Assembly (NCBI RefSeq): GCF_000832015.1 | Contig: NZ_JXCJ01000001.1 | Coordinates: 2,322,724 to 2,386,723, forward strand | DNA from: Gilvimarinus agarilyticus | GTDB taxonomy: Bacteria; Pseudomonadota; Gammaproteobacteria; Pseudomonadales; Cellvibrionaceae | Direction: 5' to 3' | DNA: 64,000 bases | Shown: one piece after another, positions 9,339-19,289 of the stretch | How the letters are laid out: every line of letters begins with the position of its first letter | How positions within the stretch are numbered: position 1 is the stretch's first letter | Position numbers and translations under genes: made by a program | Notes under the pieces: model-generated | Databases searched by the model: none | The model's input: the letters and a program-made list of their open reading frames with translations, nothing else | Told to the model about the DNA's origin: nothing

Positions 9339-10100
9339 GTGACCGGCAGTTGTTTACGTCATATCGCCATTATCATGGATGGCAATAATCGCTGGGCCAA
9401 ACAGCGAAACCTCGCTGGAATCTCAGGACACAAAGAAGGTGTAGAGCGCATCCGCGATGTAATGTCGGCTTGCCAGTCGCTTGGCGTAGAGGTGCTCACG
9501 CTGTTTGCCTTTAGCAGCGAAAACTGGAAACGTCCGGCCCGCGAGGTCGAGGCGTTGATGTCCCTGTTTCAGCTGTACCTAAAAAAAGAGGCTCGCGCAC
9601 TAAAGAAAAAAGGGGTGCGCTTAAAGGTTGTAGGTAATCGCAACAACTTTAGTGCTTCACTCAATCGCGCTATCGATAGCGCCGAATCCCTTACCGCCGA
9701 TGCTGGGGCCAAAACCACACTGGTGATTGCCGCCGATTATGGTGGCCAGTGGGATATTGCTGATACCGCAGCGCGCTTGGCTGGCAAAGTGGCATCTGGT
9801 GAAATGTCGGTTGCCGATATCGACGAAGATAGCTTTGGCTACGCCACCTCGCTGGGCGATTTACCTCCGCTGGACTTGCTGATCCGAACCGGGGGGGAGC
9901 ACCGCATCAGTAACTTTATTCTCTGGCAGGCCGCCTACGCCGAACTGTATTTTACCCCCGTCCTCTGGCCCGACTTTAACGCCGATGCGCTTACCGGGGC
10001 CGCCAATGACTTTTTTTCGCGCCAGCGCCGGTTTGGTAAAACGGCCGAGCAGTGTGAATCGCCATCGAGCCTAACGACAGGGAGTGGTTCTCATGCTTAA
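9339..10100 (+). CDS. uppS: Undecaprenyl diphosphate synthase (cis-prenyltransferase)
   Basis: Makes the C55 lipid carrier for peptidoglycan and other surface glycans by adding eight isopentenyl units to farnesyl diphosphate. A GTG at 9339 is chosen because AGGAGAG lies 4-10 nt before it; the TTG at 9321 is in frame but lies upstream of that site. The 253-aa product has the catalytic Asp14 in AIIMDGNNRWAK, FAFSSENWKRP, and the DLLIRTGGEHRISNFILWQ block. The 3' end overlaps cdsA by 8 nt. Confidence 0.95.
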   Translation: MTGSCLRHIAIIMDGNNRWAKQRNLAGISGHKEGVERIRDVMSACQSLGVEVLTLFAFSSENWKRPAREVEALMSLFQLYLKKEARALKKKGVRLKVVGNRNNFSASLNRAIDSAESLTADAGAKTTLVIAADYGGQWDIADTAARLAGKVASGEMSVADIDEDSFGYATSLGDLPPLDLLIRTGGEHRISNFILWQAAYAELYFTPVLWPDFNADALTGAANDFFSRQRRFGKTAEQCESPSSLTTGSGSHA

Positions 10101-10953
10101 GCAGCGTATTCTTACCGCCTGTGTGCTGGCCGCGACGTTTCTCGCGGTTTTGTTTTTCTTACCGGCCAAGCTGTTTCCGGCTTTTGTCGCTTTGATTGTC
10201 CTATTGGGCGCCTGGGAGTGGTCCAACTTAAGTGGTATTACCGGTGTCGCTGGCCGTATTGGCTATTTACTGGCGCAGGCGGCGGCTTTGCTGCTGGCGG
10301 CTATGTATGTGGGTATTGCCCCGCTCGGCACGGCGCTGGAGCCGGCCTTGGCCGCTTCGGTAGACGATCGCTTTTCACATTTACTGCTAGCGGGTTGTAC
10401 CTGGTGGGCCGTAGCCCTGTTGTGGGTGCAGGGTTACCCCAGCAGTAGCCTGCTATGGGGGCGGCGATCTCTGCGCGCCCTGATGGGCTTTTTCGTCTTA
10501 GTGCCTGCGTGGATCGGGTTTAGCTATGTGCGCTTGCAAGATAATGGCGCCTGGCTGGTACTGATGATAGTCGCGGTAGTGGCGGCGGCCGATATCGGGG
10601 GCTATTTTGTCGGCAAGCGTTTTGGAAAGCGCAAACTGGCCCCCGCTGTTAGCCCGGGCAAAACCTGGGAAGGTTTTTTGGGGGGCATTGGCGCCAATAT
10701 ATTGTTTGCTCTGGTGCTGTGGTTGACCACTGAGAATGCGCTACTGGCGGTATTAGCACTGGTGGTGCCAACCTCGTTGGTATCCGTTTTGGGCGATTTG
10801 CTCGAGAGCATGGTTAAGCGCGAGCGCGGTATTAAAGACAGTGGCACCTTGTTGCCCGGCCACGGTGGTGTGTTGGACCGCGTTGATAGCTTGACTGCCG
10901 CGGCACCCGTATTTGCGCTAGTGCTGGCGGTGTCGCAAAGTTCTTTTGGGTAG
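10093..10953 (+). CDS. cdsA: Phosphatidate cytidylyltransferase
   Basis: Integral inner-membrane enzyme making CDP-diacylglycerol from CTP and phosphatidic acid. The ATG at 10093 follows AGGGAG by 8 nt; a GTG at 10084 is in frame but overlaps that site. The 286-aa product is hydrophobic with about eight membrane segments and carries the CDS signature [20 protein letters not shown] followed by VLDRVDSL near the C-terminus, and the [12 protein letters not shown] motif. It overlaps uppS and is 4 nt from dxr. Confidence 0.95.
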   Translation: MLKQRILTACVLAATFLAVLFFLPAKLFPAFVALIVLLGAWEWSNLSGITGVAGRIGYLLAQAAALLLAAMYVGIAPLGTALEPALAASVDDRFSHLLLAGCTWWAVALLWVQGYPSSSLLWGRRSLRALMGFFVLVPAWIGFSYVRLQDNGAWLVLMIVAVVAAADIGGYFVGKRFGKRKLAPAVSPGKTWEGFLGGIGANILFALVLWLTTENALLAVLALVVPTSLVSVLGDLLESMVKRERGIKDSGTLLPGHGGVLDRVDSLTAAAPVFALVLAVSQSSFG

Positions 10954-10957
10954 GGTT

Positions 10958-12151
10958 ATGGAGCAAATTACAGTACTGGGCGCGACCGGCTCTATCGGTG
11001 TCAGTACATTGGATGTGCTTGCCCGCCATCGTGATCGCTATCAGGTGTATGCGTTAACCGCCAGTAGTCGTTGGCAGTTGCTCGCTGAGCAAGTGTTGGA
11101 GCACCGGCCTCGTTACGCAGTGATGAGTGATGCCGCCGCCGCTGAGGCGCTGCGCGAGTCGCTGAGCACAACAGATTGCACAACCGAGGTGCTTGCCGGG
11201 GAACAGGCTTTGGTTGAGGTGGCCAGTGCCTCCTGTGTCGATACCGTTATGGCGGCTATAGTCGGTGCCGCAGGGTTGTTGCCGAGCTTTGCGGCCGTGG
11301 AGTCCGGGAAAAAGGTTTTGCTGGCCAATAAAGAGGTGCTGGTGATGGCCGGTGGCTTATTTATGGCCGAAGCGCGTCGCTCTGGTGCGGAAATTTTACC
11401 CATCGACAGCGAACACAATGCGATTTTTCAGTGCCTACCACTGCAAAAAGCGCTGGCCGCTGGTTGCGAGCTCGACAGCCTCGGGGTGCGTAAAATTTTA
11501 CTGACCGCCTCCGGTGGTCCGTTTCGCGACACACCGCTGGTCGACCTGGCTCAGGTCACACCAGAGCAGGCCTGTGCCCACCCCAACTGGGATATGGGGC
11601 AAAAGATTTCAGTGGATTCGGCCACCATGATGAATAAGGGTCTGGAGTTGATTGAGGCCTGCTGGTTATTTAATTGCTCGGCGGACGATATTGAGGTACT
11701 GATTCACCCACAGAGTGTCATTCACTCGATGGTAGAGTATGTGGATGGCTCGGTGTTGGCGCAGCTTGGCAATCCGGATATGCGTACGCCTATTGCGCAC
11801 GCTTTGGGGTGGCCTGAGCGGGTGGCCTCTGGGGTGGCGTCGCTGGATATGGTCGCCGCAGCTCGGTTAGACTTTGGCGCCCCGGATTACGAGCGGTTTC
11901 CGTGTTTACAGCTGGCGCAGCAAGCCGCCAGTATGGGGCGGACCGCGCCGGCCGTGCTCAATGCGGCTAATGAGGTGGCGGTTGCGGCCTTTTTACGGGG
12001 CGAACTCGCCTTTACCGATATAGCAGAAGTTAATAAGCGAGTCTTGTTGGCCGCGCATTTAACTGAACCGGTCGATTTGGACGTTGTCCAACTCGCCGAT
12101 ACAGAAGCTCGCCAGCACGCTCAGCGTTTAATCGTTGCAGGGCTTTCGTGA
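10958..12151 (+). CDS. dxr: 1-deoxy-D-xylulose 5-phosphate reductoisomerase
   Basis: Second enzyme of the MEP isoprenoid pathway, converting DXP to MEP with NADPH. The ATG at 10958 gives [14 protein letters not shown], placing the NADPH loop GATGSIG at residues 8-14; the longer in-frame TTG start is less likely. The 397-aa product has [13 protein letters not shown], the metal-site segment [13 protein letters not shown] and [16 protein letters not shown]. It lies between cdsA and rseP, the usual order. Confidence 0.97.
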   Translation: MEQITVLGATGSIGVSTLDVLARHRDRYQVYALTASSRWQLLAEQVLEHRPRYAVMSDAAAAEALRESLSTTDCTTEVLAGEQALVEVASASCVDTVMAAIVGAAGLLPSFAAVESGKKVLLANKEVLVMAGGLFMAEARRSGAEILPIDSEHNAIFQCLPLQKALAAGCELDSLGVRKILLTASGGPFRDTPLVDLAQVTPEQACAHPNWDMGQKISVDSATMMNKGLELIEACWLFNCSADDIEVLIHPQSVIHSMVEYVDGSVLAQLGNPDMRTPIAHALGWPERVASGVASLDMVAAARLDFGAPDYERFPCLQLAQQAASMGRTAPAVLNAANEVAVAAFLRGELAFTDIAEVNKRVLLAAHLTEPVDLDVVQLADTEARQHAQRLIVAGLS

Positions 12152-12167
12152 GTCATAAGAGGTAGTA

Positions 12168-13523
12168 GTGGGAATATTACAGATCGTATTCTGGTTTTTT
12201 GTCGCCATTATCGTGCTGGTGACGATCCATGAGTTTGGCCACTTTTATGTGGCCAGGCGCTGTGGTGTTAAGGTGCTGCGTTTTTCGGTGGGCTTTGGCA
12301 AGGTGTTGCTGCGCCGTTACGATAAATCCGGCACCGAGTATGCGCTCTCGGCAATCCCGCTGGGCGGCTACGTTAAAATGCTCGACGAGCGCGAGGGCAA
12401 AGTCGACCCCGCTGAGCTCGATCGGGCGTTTAACCGTCAAAGCGTTGCTAAGCGTATCGCCATCGTGGTGGCGGGGCCGGCCGCTAACTTTATTCTCGCT
12501 ATTTTAATTTTTTCGGCGCTGCTGGTCTCCAGTGGCGAGCGCGGTATTGCGCCGGTAATAGGGTCGGTGGCCCCAGACTCAGTGGCCGCGGCGGCTAACC
12601 TGGAGCCGGGGCAAGAGATTCTGGCGGTTGATGGCGTGCCTACGGCCTCTTGGCAGCAGGTACAGCAACAGTTGTTACGTCGCCTGGGCGAGAGTGGCCC
12701 GCTAACTTTCACCACACGTTATTTAGATTCCAGCCTGCGCTATCAATCCGAGGTTGAGCTCGACGGTTGGCTGCGTGGTGTGGCCGAGCCTGAGCCTTTG
12801 TCCGGGTTAGGGGTCAAGCCCTTTTTGCCGAGTATCGATGCCGTAGCGGCCGATATAACCCCAGGCAGCCCGGCGGAGCAGGCGGGCTTAATGTCGGGCG
12901 ACAAGATTGTCGCGGCTAATGATCAGGCAATTGCGGGTGCTCGTGAGTGGATCGAGTTCGTTAAGGCGCGCCCCGGCCAGAGCATTGAGGTGTTGGTGGA
13001 GCGTGGCGGTGAGTCTGTGGCATTAACCATGACGCCTGCTACCGTCACTGAGGCTGGCGAGAGTTTTGGTCGCGTCGGTATGGCGATCGCGCCGGGGGAG
13101 TGGCCCAAAGATATGATCCGTACCCGGGATTACTCTCTGGTCAGTGGTTTTGTCGCCGGAGTGGACAAAACTTGGGAAACTTCTGCCTTTGTCTTGTTGT
13201 CCGTTAAGAAGCTGATTTTTGGGGAAATTTCCACAAAAAACTTGAGTGGAGCAATCACCATTGCTAAGGTTGCGGGTTCTGAGGCTGAAAATGGCTGGCG
13301 TAGCTTTCTCGGGTTTTTGGCGCTGCTTAGCGTGTCCCTCGGGGTCTTCAATTTATTGCCGATACCGGTGCTCGATGGCGGTCATTTAATGTACTACATG
13401 GTGGAGCTCGTTAAGGGCAGCCCGGTGTCAGAAAAAGTGCAGGCAGTGGGCTATCAGCTGGGGCTCGTCATGGTCATAGGCCTGACAATACTCGCGCTCT
13501 ATAATGACATCATGAGGCTCTAA
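12168..13523 (+). CDS. rseP: Site-2 intramembrane protease RseP
   Basis: Inner-membrane zinc metalloprotease that cuts the anti-sigma factor RseA in the sigma-E envelope stress response. Residues 21-25 are HEFGH in the first membrane helix, and the third-ligand motif NLLPIPVLDGGH is near the C-terminus. Two PDZ domains lie between (about 125-215 and 215-305, the second with PGSPAEQAGLMSGDKIV). Length 451 aa equals E. coli RseP. Start is GTG at 12168. Position just before bamA is conserved. Confidence 0.96.
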   Translation: MGILQIVFWFFVAIIVLVTIHEFGHFYVARRCGVKVLRFSVGFGKVLLRRYDKSGTEYALSAIPLGGYVKMLDEREGKVDPAELDRAFNRQSVAKRIAIVVAGPAANFILAILIFSALLVSSGERGIAPVIGSVAPDSVAAAANLEPGQEILAVDGVPTASWQQVQQQLLRRLGESGPLTFTTRYLDSSLRYQSEVELDGWLRGVAEPEPLSGLGVKPFLPSIDAVAADITPGSPAEQAGLMSGDKIVAANDQAIAGAREWIEFVKARPGQSIEVLVERGGESVALTMTPATVTEAGESFGRVGMAIAPGEWPKDMIRTRDYSLVSGFVAGVDKTWETSAFVLLSVKKLIFGEISTKNLSGAITIAKVAGSEAENGWRSFLGFLALLSVSLGVFNLLPIPVLDGGHLMYYMVELVKGSPVSEKVQAVGYQLGLVMVIGLTILALYNDIMRL

Positions 13524-13617
13524 TCCAGTAAGGATAACGGTGGCCCTCGGGTTTAACCTGAAGGCTGACAGGCGTTGTGTTTGTACAAACTCATAATCCA
13601 AAAATAGAACGAATTAT

Positions 13618-16293
13618 ATGATGCAAGTTTCCATTCGATTATTCGGCCTGCTGTTGGCGGTGTGCTTATCAGTTGCGGTACACGCCCAGACCTTCCGGGT
13701 CAATGATATACGTGTCGAGGGCTTGCAGCGGGTCTCCGCCGGTACTGTCTTTAGTGCTTTACCGATTCGGGTTGGCGACACTCTCACCTCGGTCGATTTG
13801 CAAAACGCTACCCGCGAGTTGTTTAAAGTGGGCTTGTTTACCGATGTGTCGATAGGTCGTGATGGCGATGTGCTGGTATTGATGGTAAGTGAGCGGCCCG
13901 CCATTAATGAAATCACCTTGGAAGGTAACAAGGTTATTAAAACCGAGCAGTTGATGGAGAGCTTGACCGACAACGGTTTGTCGGAAGGGCAAATTTATCA
14001 AAGTGCCACGCTTAACGGCATTAGCCAGGCGTTGGAGCGCGAGTACATTGGGCAGGGCCGTTACGGTGCCTCTGTGGACATCGAAGTCGAAGACTTGCCG
14101 CGCAACCAGGTTAAGGTGCTTATCACCATTGATGAAGGTGAGACCGCCCGCATTAAGAAAATCAATGTGGTTGGCAACGAAGCGTTTGATAACGACACCT
14201 TGCTCGATTTGTTTGAATTGCAAACGACTGGCTGGTTCTCGTGGATTACCGGTGACGATAAATACAACCGCGAAAAACTCACCGGCGATATCGAGCGGGT
14301 TGAATCTTATTACCTTGATCGTGGTTATTTGGGTTTTAACCTCGACTCCACACAAGTTTCTTTGAGCCCGGATAAATCTCAGGTGTTTATCACCCTGAAT
14401 GTTATTGAGGGTGATGTGTACAAGGTGAGCGAAATTGATTTGGCGGGTGATCCAGCCATTGCCGAGCAGTATATTCGCCGCTTAATCTTGCTGCGTGAGG
14501 GCCAGACCTTCTCGCAAACGTTAATGACCACCACCTCCGAGTATATTACTAACCGCTTGGGCAACGAGGGGTACACCTTTGCCGAAGTTGAAGGCATCCC
14601 AGAGCGCAATGAAGAAGATAAAACCGTAAAAGTTACCTTTTTTATTGACCCTAAAAAGCGCGCCTATGTACGACGCATTAACTTCCGCGGTAACACCAGT
14701 ACTAAAGACAATGTGCTGCGCCGTGAGATGCGCCAAATGGAAGGCGGCTCGGCCTCAACCGCCCAGATTGAACACTCCAAGGTACGTCTGGAGCGCCTTG
14801 GGTATTTTAAAGAAGTCAATGTCGATACCGTTGAGGTGCCAGGCGTTGCCGACCAGGTGGACGTCGACTTTGCGGTAGAAGAGCAGCCCTCTGGCAGCAT
14901 GGGCCTGCAGGTGGGTTATGCCCAATACTCTGGCCTGTTGCTCTCGGGTAATATTCAGCAAAACAACTGGTTTGGTACGGGTAAGCAGGTCGGTATTTCT
15001 GCCAGCCACTCGCAATATCAAACTGCTTATAGCTTTAACTACAACGATCCTTACTTCACTCCGGATGGCGTTAGCCGCGGTTTTGATGTGTTTTATCAAA
15101 GCAGTGATTATGGCCAAATCAACGTGGCGGGCTATAGCACCGACGTGTTTGGCGGCAATGTCAGCTTTGGTTATCCCATCTCGGATGTCGAGCGCTTAAA
15201 CTTTAGTGTTGGTTTTCGTAATCTAACGGTTAAGCCCAGCCAGTACTCGGTGCGCGAGATTTTGCGGACACCGCTGTACGGTGAAAACGCCGAATACATC
15301 ACCCAAACAGACTACCTGGAGCTGCGCGAGCAAATGGCGCTGGGTGCTTTAGGCTTGGGTAATGACTTCCCCGTCAGCGACTACGAAACCTATCCGGTGC
15401 CCTCCGACGAAGACGACGTTAACCGGATTAAAGGTGAACCAGGGTTTTTGGATGTACACGGCACTGAGTTTCACGACTTTGTGACGAATATTGCCTGGGC
15501 TAAATCAACACTTAACCGTGGTATCTTGGCCACTCGGGGCGCGTCTCAGCGCCTTGGGGTCGAGATGGCGCTGCCGGGTGGTGATTTGGAATACTACAAA
15601 ATCACTTACGATGCGCAGATGTTCCAGCCTCTTACGCGCAGCCTAACTCTGCGTTTGCGCACCAGCTTGGGCTATGCGGATTCGTACGGCAAAACAGAAG
15701 AGCTACCCTTCTTTGAGCATTATTATGCCGGCGGGTTTGGCTCCGTACGTGGTTTTGAGCGAAACAGCTTGGGGCCGCGGGCTACACCGCCCGAAGCACA
15801 GTTCACGCAGGCCACTATCTGGGATGATATCAATGGTGACGGGATTATTGGCGACGGCGAGACTGGCCAGCGGGTGAATGTTCTGTGTGAAGACCCGAGT
15901 CTCGGAGGCTTCTCGTCTGCCACGACGTGCCGTCAAGGTGAGCTTATGACAGGGCTGCAGAGTGTGGTGACAGACCAATCCAACTCGTTCGGTGGCAACT
16001 TTTTGGTGGAAACCAGTATTGAATTGTTGTTTCCGCTGCCATTTATCGAAGATCAGCGCTCGTTCCAGACGGCCTTTTTTATCGATGCCGGTAATGTTTT
16101 CGATACAAACTGTAGTTCTACCCAATATAACTGTTATGATTTCGCACTTGATCGCATTAGTTCAGCCGCCGGTGTTGGCTTAACCTGGATCTCGAGTTTT
16201 GGGCCTTTGACATTCAGCTTGTCTAAGCCATTGCATAAAAACGAGTTTGATCGCGAAGAGAGCTTCCAGTTCTCTATGGGGCGCACCTTTTAA
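13618..16293 (+). CDS. bamA: Outer membrane assembly factor BamA, with an EF-hand-like insert
   Basis: Central Omp85 component that folds beta-barrel proteins into the outer membrane. A signal peptide (MMQVSIRLFGLLLAVCLSVA, cut after VHA) precedes five POTRA domains (about 25-425) and a barrel. The loop-6 VRGF motif is present (R711). At 891 aa it is about 80 residues longer than E. coli BamA. Extra sequence lies near 550-630 and just after VRGF, where residues 737-748 form a 12-residue EF-hand-type loop (D737, N739, D741, G742, E748). Two cysteines follow (LCEDP... and TTCRQ), possibly a disulfide. Either ATG at 13618 or 13621 may be used. Confidence 0.96.
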   Translation: MMQVSIRLFGLLLAVCLSVAVHAQTFRVNDIRVEGLQRVSAGTVFSALPIRVGDTLTSVDLQNATRELFKVGLFTDVSIGRDGDVLVLMVSERPAINEITLEGNKVIKTEQLMESLTDNGLSEGQIYQSATLNGISQALEREYIGQGRYGASVDIEVEDLPRNQVKVLITIDEGETARIKKINVVGNEAFDNDTLLDLFELQTTGWFSWITGDDKYNREKLTGDIERVESYYLDRGYLGFNLDSTQVSLSPDKSQVFITLNVIEGDVYKVSEIDLAGDPAIAEQYIRRLILLREGQTFSQTLMTTTSEYITNRLGNEGYTFAEVEGIPERNEEDKTVKVTFFIDPKKRAYVRRINFRGNTSTKDNVLRREMRQMEGGSASTAQIEHSKVRLERLGYFKEVNVDTVEVPGVADQVDVDFAVEEQPSGSMGLQVGYAQYSGLLLSGNIQQNNWFGTGKQVGISASHSQYQTAYSFNYNDPYFTPDGVSRGFDVFYQSSDYGQINVAGYSTDVFGGNVSFGYPISDVERLNFSVGFRNLTVKPSQYSVREILRTPLYGENAEYITQTDYLELREQMALGALGLGNDFPVSDYETYPVPSDEDDVNRIKGEPGFLDVHGTEFHDFVTNIAWAKSTLNRGILATRGASQRLGVEMALPGGDLEYYKITYDAQMFQPLTRSLTLRLRTSLGYADSYGKTEELPFFEHYYAGGFGSVRGFERNSLGPRATPPEAQFTQATIWDDINGDGIIGDGETGQRVNVLCEDPSLGGFSSATTCRQGELMTGLQSVVTDQSNSFGGNFLVETSIELLFPLPFIEDQRSFQTAFFIDAGNVFDTNCSSTQYNCYDFALDRISSAAGVGLTWISSFGPLTFSLSKPLHKNEFDREESFQFSMGRTF

Positions 16294-16397
16294 ACGGTAT
16301 GCCTTGTGCGGGTAGTGCGCGGCTTGCAGCCGGCTCACTATGGGATGAACGGATCATTTAAGAGATAAATACGACTACAACTATAGAGGAAAGCGTT

Positions 16398-16919
16398 GTG
16401 AACATTGTGAAGAATTTGCTACTTGCTATTACCTTAACAGCCACAGCCGCGACGGCCACTACGGCACTGGCTGCTGATAAAGTGGTTGTGCTGGATATGC
16501 AGGCAGCTATCTTGGGTACTGACCTTGCCAAAAAGAGCATGGAAACCCTGCAAAAAAACGCAGAGTTCACCGCCATGCGCGCTAAATTAGAGAGTCTGGT
16601 GGCCGACATTCAAGCGCTGCAAGAGAGCGCTGAAAAAGATGGCATGACGTGGTCAGAAGATAAATTAGCCGAGCACCGCAAGAAAATTGAATATCTGCGT
16701 GCCGATTACGAGCTGGCGCAAAAGAAGTTGCAAGCCGAGCAGCAGCAAGTGCTCCAGCGCGTGCAGCAAGAGATAGCGCCTAAGGTTCGCCCGGTACTTG
16801 AGAAGCTTATCGAAGACGAGAAAATCGGCATGATCGTTAATGCTCAGTCGGTATTTCATGCCGATGCCGATCACGATATCACGGCCCAGTTGGTAGAGCG
16901 CCTGAATAAATCTCAGTAA
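16398..16919 (+). CDS. skp: Periplasmic chaperone Skp/OmpH
   Basis: Periplasmic holdase for unfolded outer-membrane proteins on their way to BamA. The GTG at 16398 follows AGAGGAAA. The 173-aa product has a signal peptide of about 26 residues (cleavage near TALA-ADKVVVLD) and then a long charged helical coiled-coil part (about 60-130) expected for the trimeric tentacle fold. Located between bamA and lpxD as in E. coli. Sequence identity in this family is low, so position is a large part of the support. Confidence 0.92.
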   Translation: MNIVKNLLLAITLTATAATATTALAADKVVVLDMQAAILGTDLAKKSMETLQKNAEFTAMRAKLESLVADIQALQESAEKDGMTWSEDKLAEHRKKIEYLRADYELAQKKLQAEQQQVLQRVQQEIAPKVRPVLEKLIEDEKIGMIVNAQSVFHADADHDITAQLVERLNKSQ

Positions 16920-16937
16920 TTTGTGTGGAAAGAGTGA

Positions 16938-17966
16938 GTGATTAACTACACCCTCCGTCAGCTGGCGGATTACCTCAGTGCTGAGATCGACGATAGCAAT
17001 GCCGGTTTAGTTATAACCGGCATTGCTGGTTTGGCTTCGGCGAAAAGCGATCAAATCAGTTTTTTAGCCGGGGCGGCTTATGTAAAGTATTTGCCCCAGT
17101 GCCAAGCGGCTGCGGTTATACTGCGCCCGGGCGATACTCAGCATTATGACGGCGTATCCTTAATCGTCGATAACCCCTACCTAGCTTACGCGCGCCTCAG
17201 CAAGCTGTTCGACCTCAGTGCCGACTCTATCGTGCGCGCGATACACAGCTCTGCCGTGGTGGCTGACAATGTAACGCTCGGCGAAGGTGTCAGTATCGGG
17301 GCCAACGCGGTCATCGAAAGCGGCGCTGTGCTGGGCGACGAGGCGGTAATTGGCCCTGGTTGTTATATCGGAGCCGATGTTCAGGTTGGTGCGCGCACCC
17401 GCATTGCGGCAAATGCCTCAATTTACCATGGCGTGGTGATTGGCACGGATTCGCTGCTGCACAGTAATTGTGTGATTGGTGCCGACGGCTTTGGTTTTGC
17501 CCCCGACGGTGACGGCGGTTGGTGTAAAATCCACCAGCTAGGCAGTGTTGTGATTGGCGACCGCGTCGAGATCGGCGCCTCTACCACCATTGATCGCGGC
17601 GCTCTGGACGACACCGTCATTTGCGACGGTGTAAAGATCGATGATCAGGTACATATCGCGCACAATTGCCGTATTGGTGAAAATACCGCCATTGCCGCCA
17701 ATTGCGGCTTGGCGGGTAGCACCATTATTGGCCGTAATTGTACCTTGGCGGGTGCCGTGGGTATCGTCGGTCACTTGGAGGTGACGGACAATGTCCATAT
17801 CACTGGCATGACTATGGTGACTAAATCGATCACGACACCGGGCAGTTACAGCTCGGGCAGTAGTGCTATTGATACCCGCGAGTGGCGTAAAAACGCTGTG
17901 CGGTTCAATCAGCTCAATGATATCGCCTCCAGGTTAAAGGCCCTGGAAAACGACCGTAATAAGTAA
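16938..17966 (+). CDS. lpxD: UDP-3-O-(3-hydroxyacyl)glucosamine N-acyltransferase
   Basis: Third step of lipid A synthesis, adding the N-linked acyl chain from acyl-ACP. The 342-aa product has an N-terminal uridine-binding domain (to about 100) and a left-handed beta-helix of hexapeptide repeats (about 105-300), with the catalytic segment [19 protein letters not shown]. Start is GTG at 16938, close behind skp, preceded by GGAAAGAG. Ends with a short helical tail typical of LpxD trimers. Confidence 0.97.
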   Translation: MINYTLRQLADYLSAEIDDSNAGLVITGIAGLASAKSDQISFLAGAAYVKYLPQCQAAAVILRPGDTQHYDGVSLIVDNPYLAYARLSKLFDLSADSIVRAIHSSAVVADNVTLGEGVSIGANAVIESGAVLGDEAVIGPGCYIGADVQVGARTRIAANASIYHGVVIGTDSLLHSNCVIGADGFGFAPDGDGGWCKIHQLGSVVIGDRVEIGASTTIDRGALDDTVICDGVKIDDQVHIAHNCRIGENTAIAANCGLAGSTIIGRNCTLAGAVGIVGHLEVTDNVHITGMTMVTKSITTPGSYSSGSSAIDTREWRKNAVRFNQLNDIASRLKALENDRNK

Positions 17967-18048
17967 ACTTACCCGAGTGGGCGCAAATAATTTTGTTGCC
18001 GTTAGGTGAGTTCAACCTGCGTATTAGTGCTAATAAGGCCACATAAAA

Positions 18049-18486
18049 ATGATGGACGTAAATGAAATTCGACAATACCTTCCGCACCGTTACCCGATGC
18101 TTTTGGTGGATCGGGTCGTGGAGTTGGTAGAGGGTGAATCTATTGTCGCCTACAAAAATATCTCCATCAATGAAGATGTTTTTAACGGACATTTCCCAGA
18201 GTTTCCGGTTTTTCCGGGGGTGTTGATTCTGGAAGCTTTGGCTCAGGCGTCCGGTGTGCTTGGTTTTAAAACCATGGACAAGAAGCCAGAAGATGGCTCT
18301 ATCTACTTGTTTGCCGGTGTGGATGACGTGCGCTTTAAGCGTCAGGTCATCCCGGGTGACCGGCTGCAGCTTGAGTCGCAAATTATTTCATCCAAGCGTG
18401 GCGTTTGGAAGTTTGCCTGTAAGGCAACCGTTGATGGAGAGCTGGCCGCCTCCGCAACGATCCTTTGCGCTGATCGCAAAGTCTAA
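18049..18486 (+). CDS. fabZ: (3R)-hydroxyacyl-ACP dehydratase FabZ
   Basis: Hot-dog-fold dehydratase of fatty-acid synthesis that competes with LpxA for hydroxymyristoyl-ACP. The 145-aa product has the motif [12 protein letters not shown] and the catalytic pair His48 ([12 protein letters not shown]) and Glu62 (LILEALAQ). Start ATG at 18049; an 82-nt gap follows lpxD and an 18-nt gap precedes lpxA. The position between lpxD and lpxA is conserved. Confidence 0.98.
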   Translation: MMDVNEIRQYLPHRYPMLLVDRVVELVEGESIVAYKNISINEDVFNGHFPEFPVFPGVLILEALAQASGVLGFKTMDKKPEDGSIYLFAGVDDVRFKRQVIPGDRLQLESQIISSKRGVWKFACKATVDGELAASATILCADRKV

Positions 18487-18504
18487 CTAAGAGGCTTGAA
18501 TCAG

Positions 18505-19281
18505 TTGACCTTGATAGCTCCTCAGGCAATTATTCACCCGGATGCGAAACTTGCGGATGACGTGAGAGTAGGCCCGTGGACCATAATCGGCCCAGATGTT
18601 GAAATTGGTGCAGGCAGCGTCATTGCCTCTCATGTAGTGATCAAAGGGCCCACCCGGATCGGCCAGAACAATCAGATCTTTCAGTTTTCAACCGTCGGTG
18701 AAGACACGCCAGACCTTAAGTACAAGGGTGAGCCCACACGACTGGTGATTGGCGATCACAACATCATTCGTGAAGGTGTGACCATTCACCGCGGCACTGT
18801 GCAGGATCGCTCCGAAACGACTATTGGCAGCCATAATTTAATTATGGCGTATGTGCATATCGGCCACGATAGTGTGTTGGGAGATCACTGTATCCTCGTT
18901 AATAATACGTCACTGGCCGGGCATGTGGTGGTGGGTGATTGGGCCATTCTCAGCGGTTTCACCCTCGTGCATCAGTTTTGCAATATTGGCGCTCATAGTT
19001 TTAGTGGCATGGGCAGCGCCATCGGTAAGGATGTTCCGGCCTATGTGTTGGTGAATGGCGCCCCGGCAGCGGCTAAAAGTATCAATGCCGAGGGGTTGCG
19101 CCGCCGCGGTTTTAGTAAAGATGAAGTCGCTGCTGTGAATCGTGCCTTTAAGGTGATTTACCGTCGCGGTCTGACCGTAGATGAAGCCCTGCAGCAGTTA
19201 GAACCGATTGCTTTGGAATACCCGGCTGTGCGCCCTATGATTGACTCGTTGAACACTTCTAAGCGCGGCATTGTCCGCTGA
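18505..19281 (+). CDS. lpxA: UDP-N-acetylglucosamine acyltransferase
   Basis: First step of lipid A synthesis. Two in-frame TTG codons are possible starts, 18496 and 18505. The second gives MTLIAPQAIIHP and 258 aa, which matches the Pseudomonas protein start (MSLIDPRAII) and its length, and lies 10 nt after AAGAGG; at 18496 that site would be only 1 nt away. Hexapeptide-repeat beta-helix, catalytic His121 in MAYVHIGHDSV, and the C-terminal helical domain with GLRRRGFSKDEV are visible. Rare TTG initiation may keep LpxA low. Confidence 0.95.
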   Translation: MTLIAPQAIIHPDAKLADDVRVGPWTIIGPDVEIGAGSVIASHVVIKGPTRIGQNNQIFQFSTVGEDTPDLKYKGEPTRLVIGDHNIIREGVTIHRGTVQDRSETTIGSHNLIMAYVHIGHDSVLGDHCILVNNTSLAGHVVVGDWAILSGFTLVHQFCNIGAHSFSGMGSAIGKDVPAYVLVNGAPAAAKSINAEGLRRRGFSKDEVAAVNRAFKVIYRRGLTVDEALQQLEPIALEYPAVRPMIDSLNTSKRGIVR

Positions 19282-19289
19282 GCGGAGTT

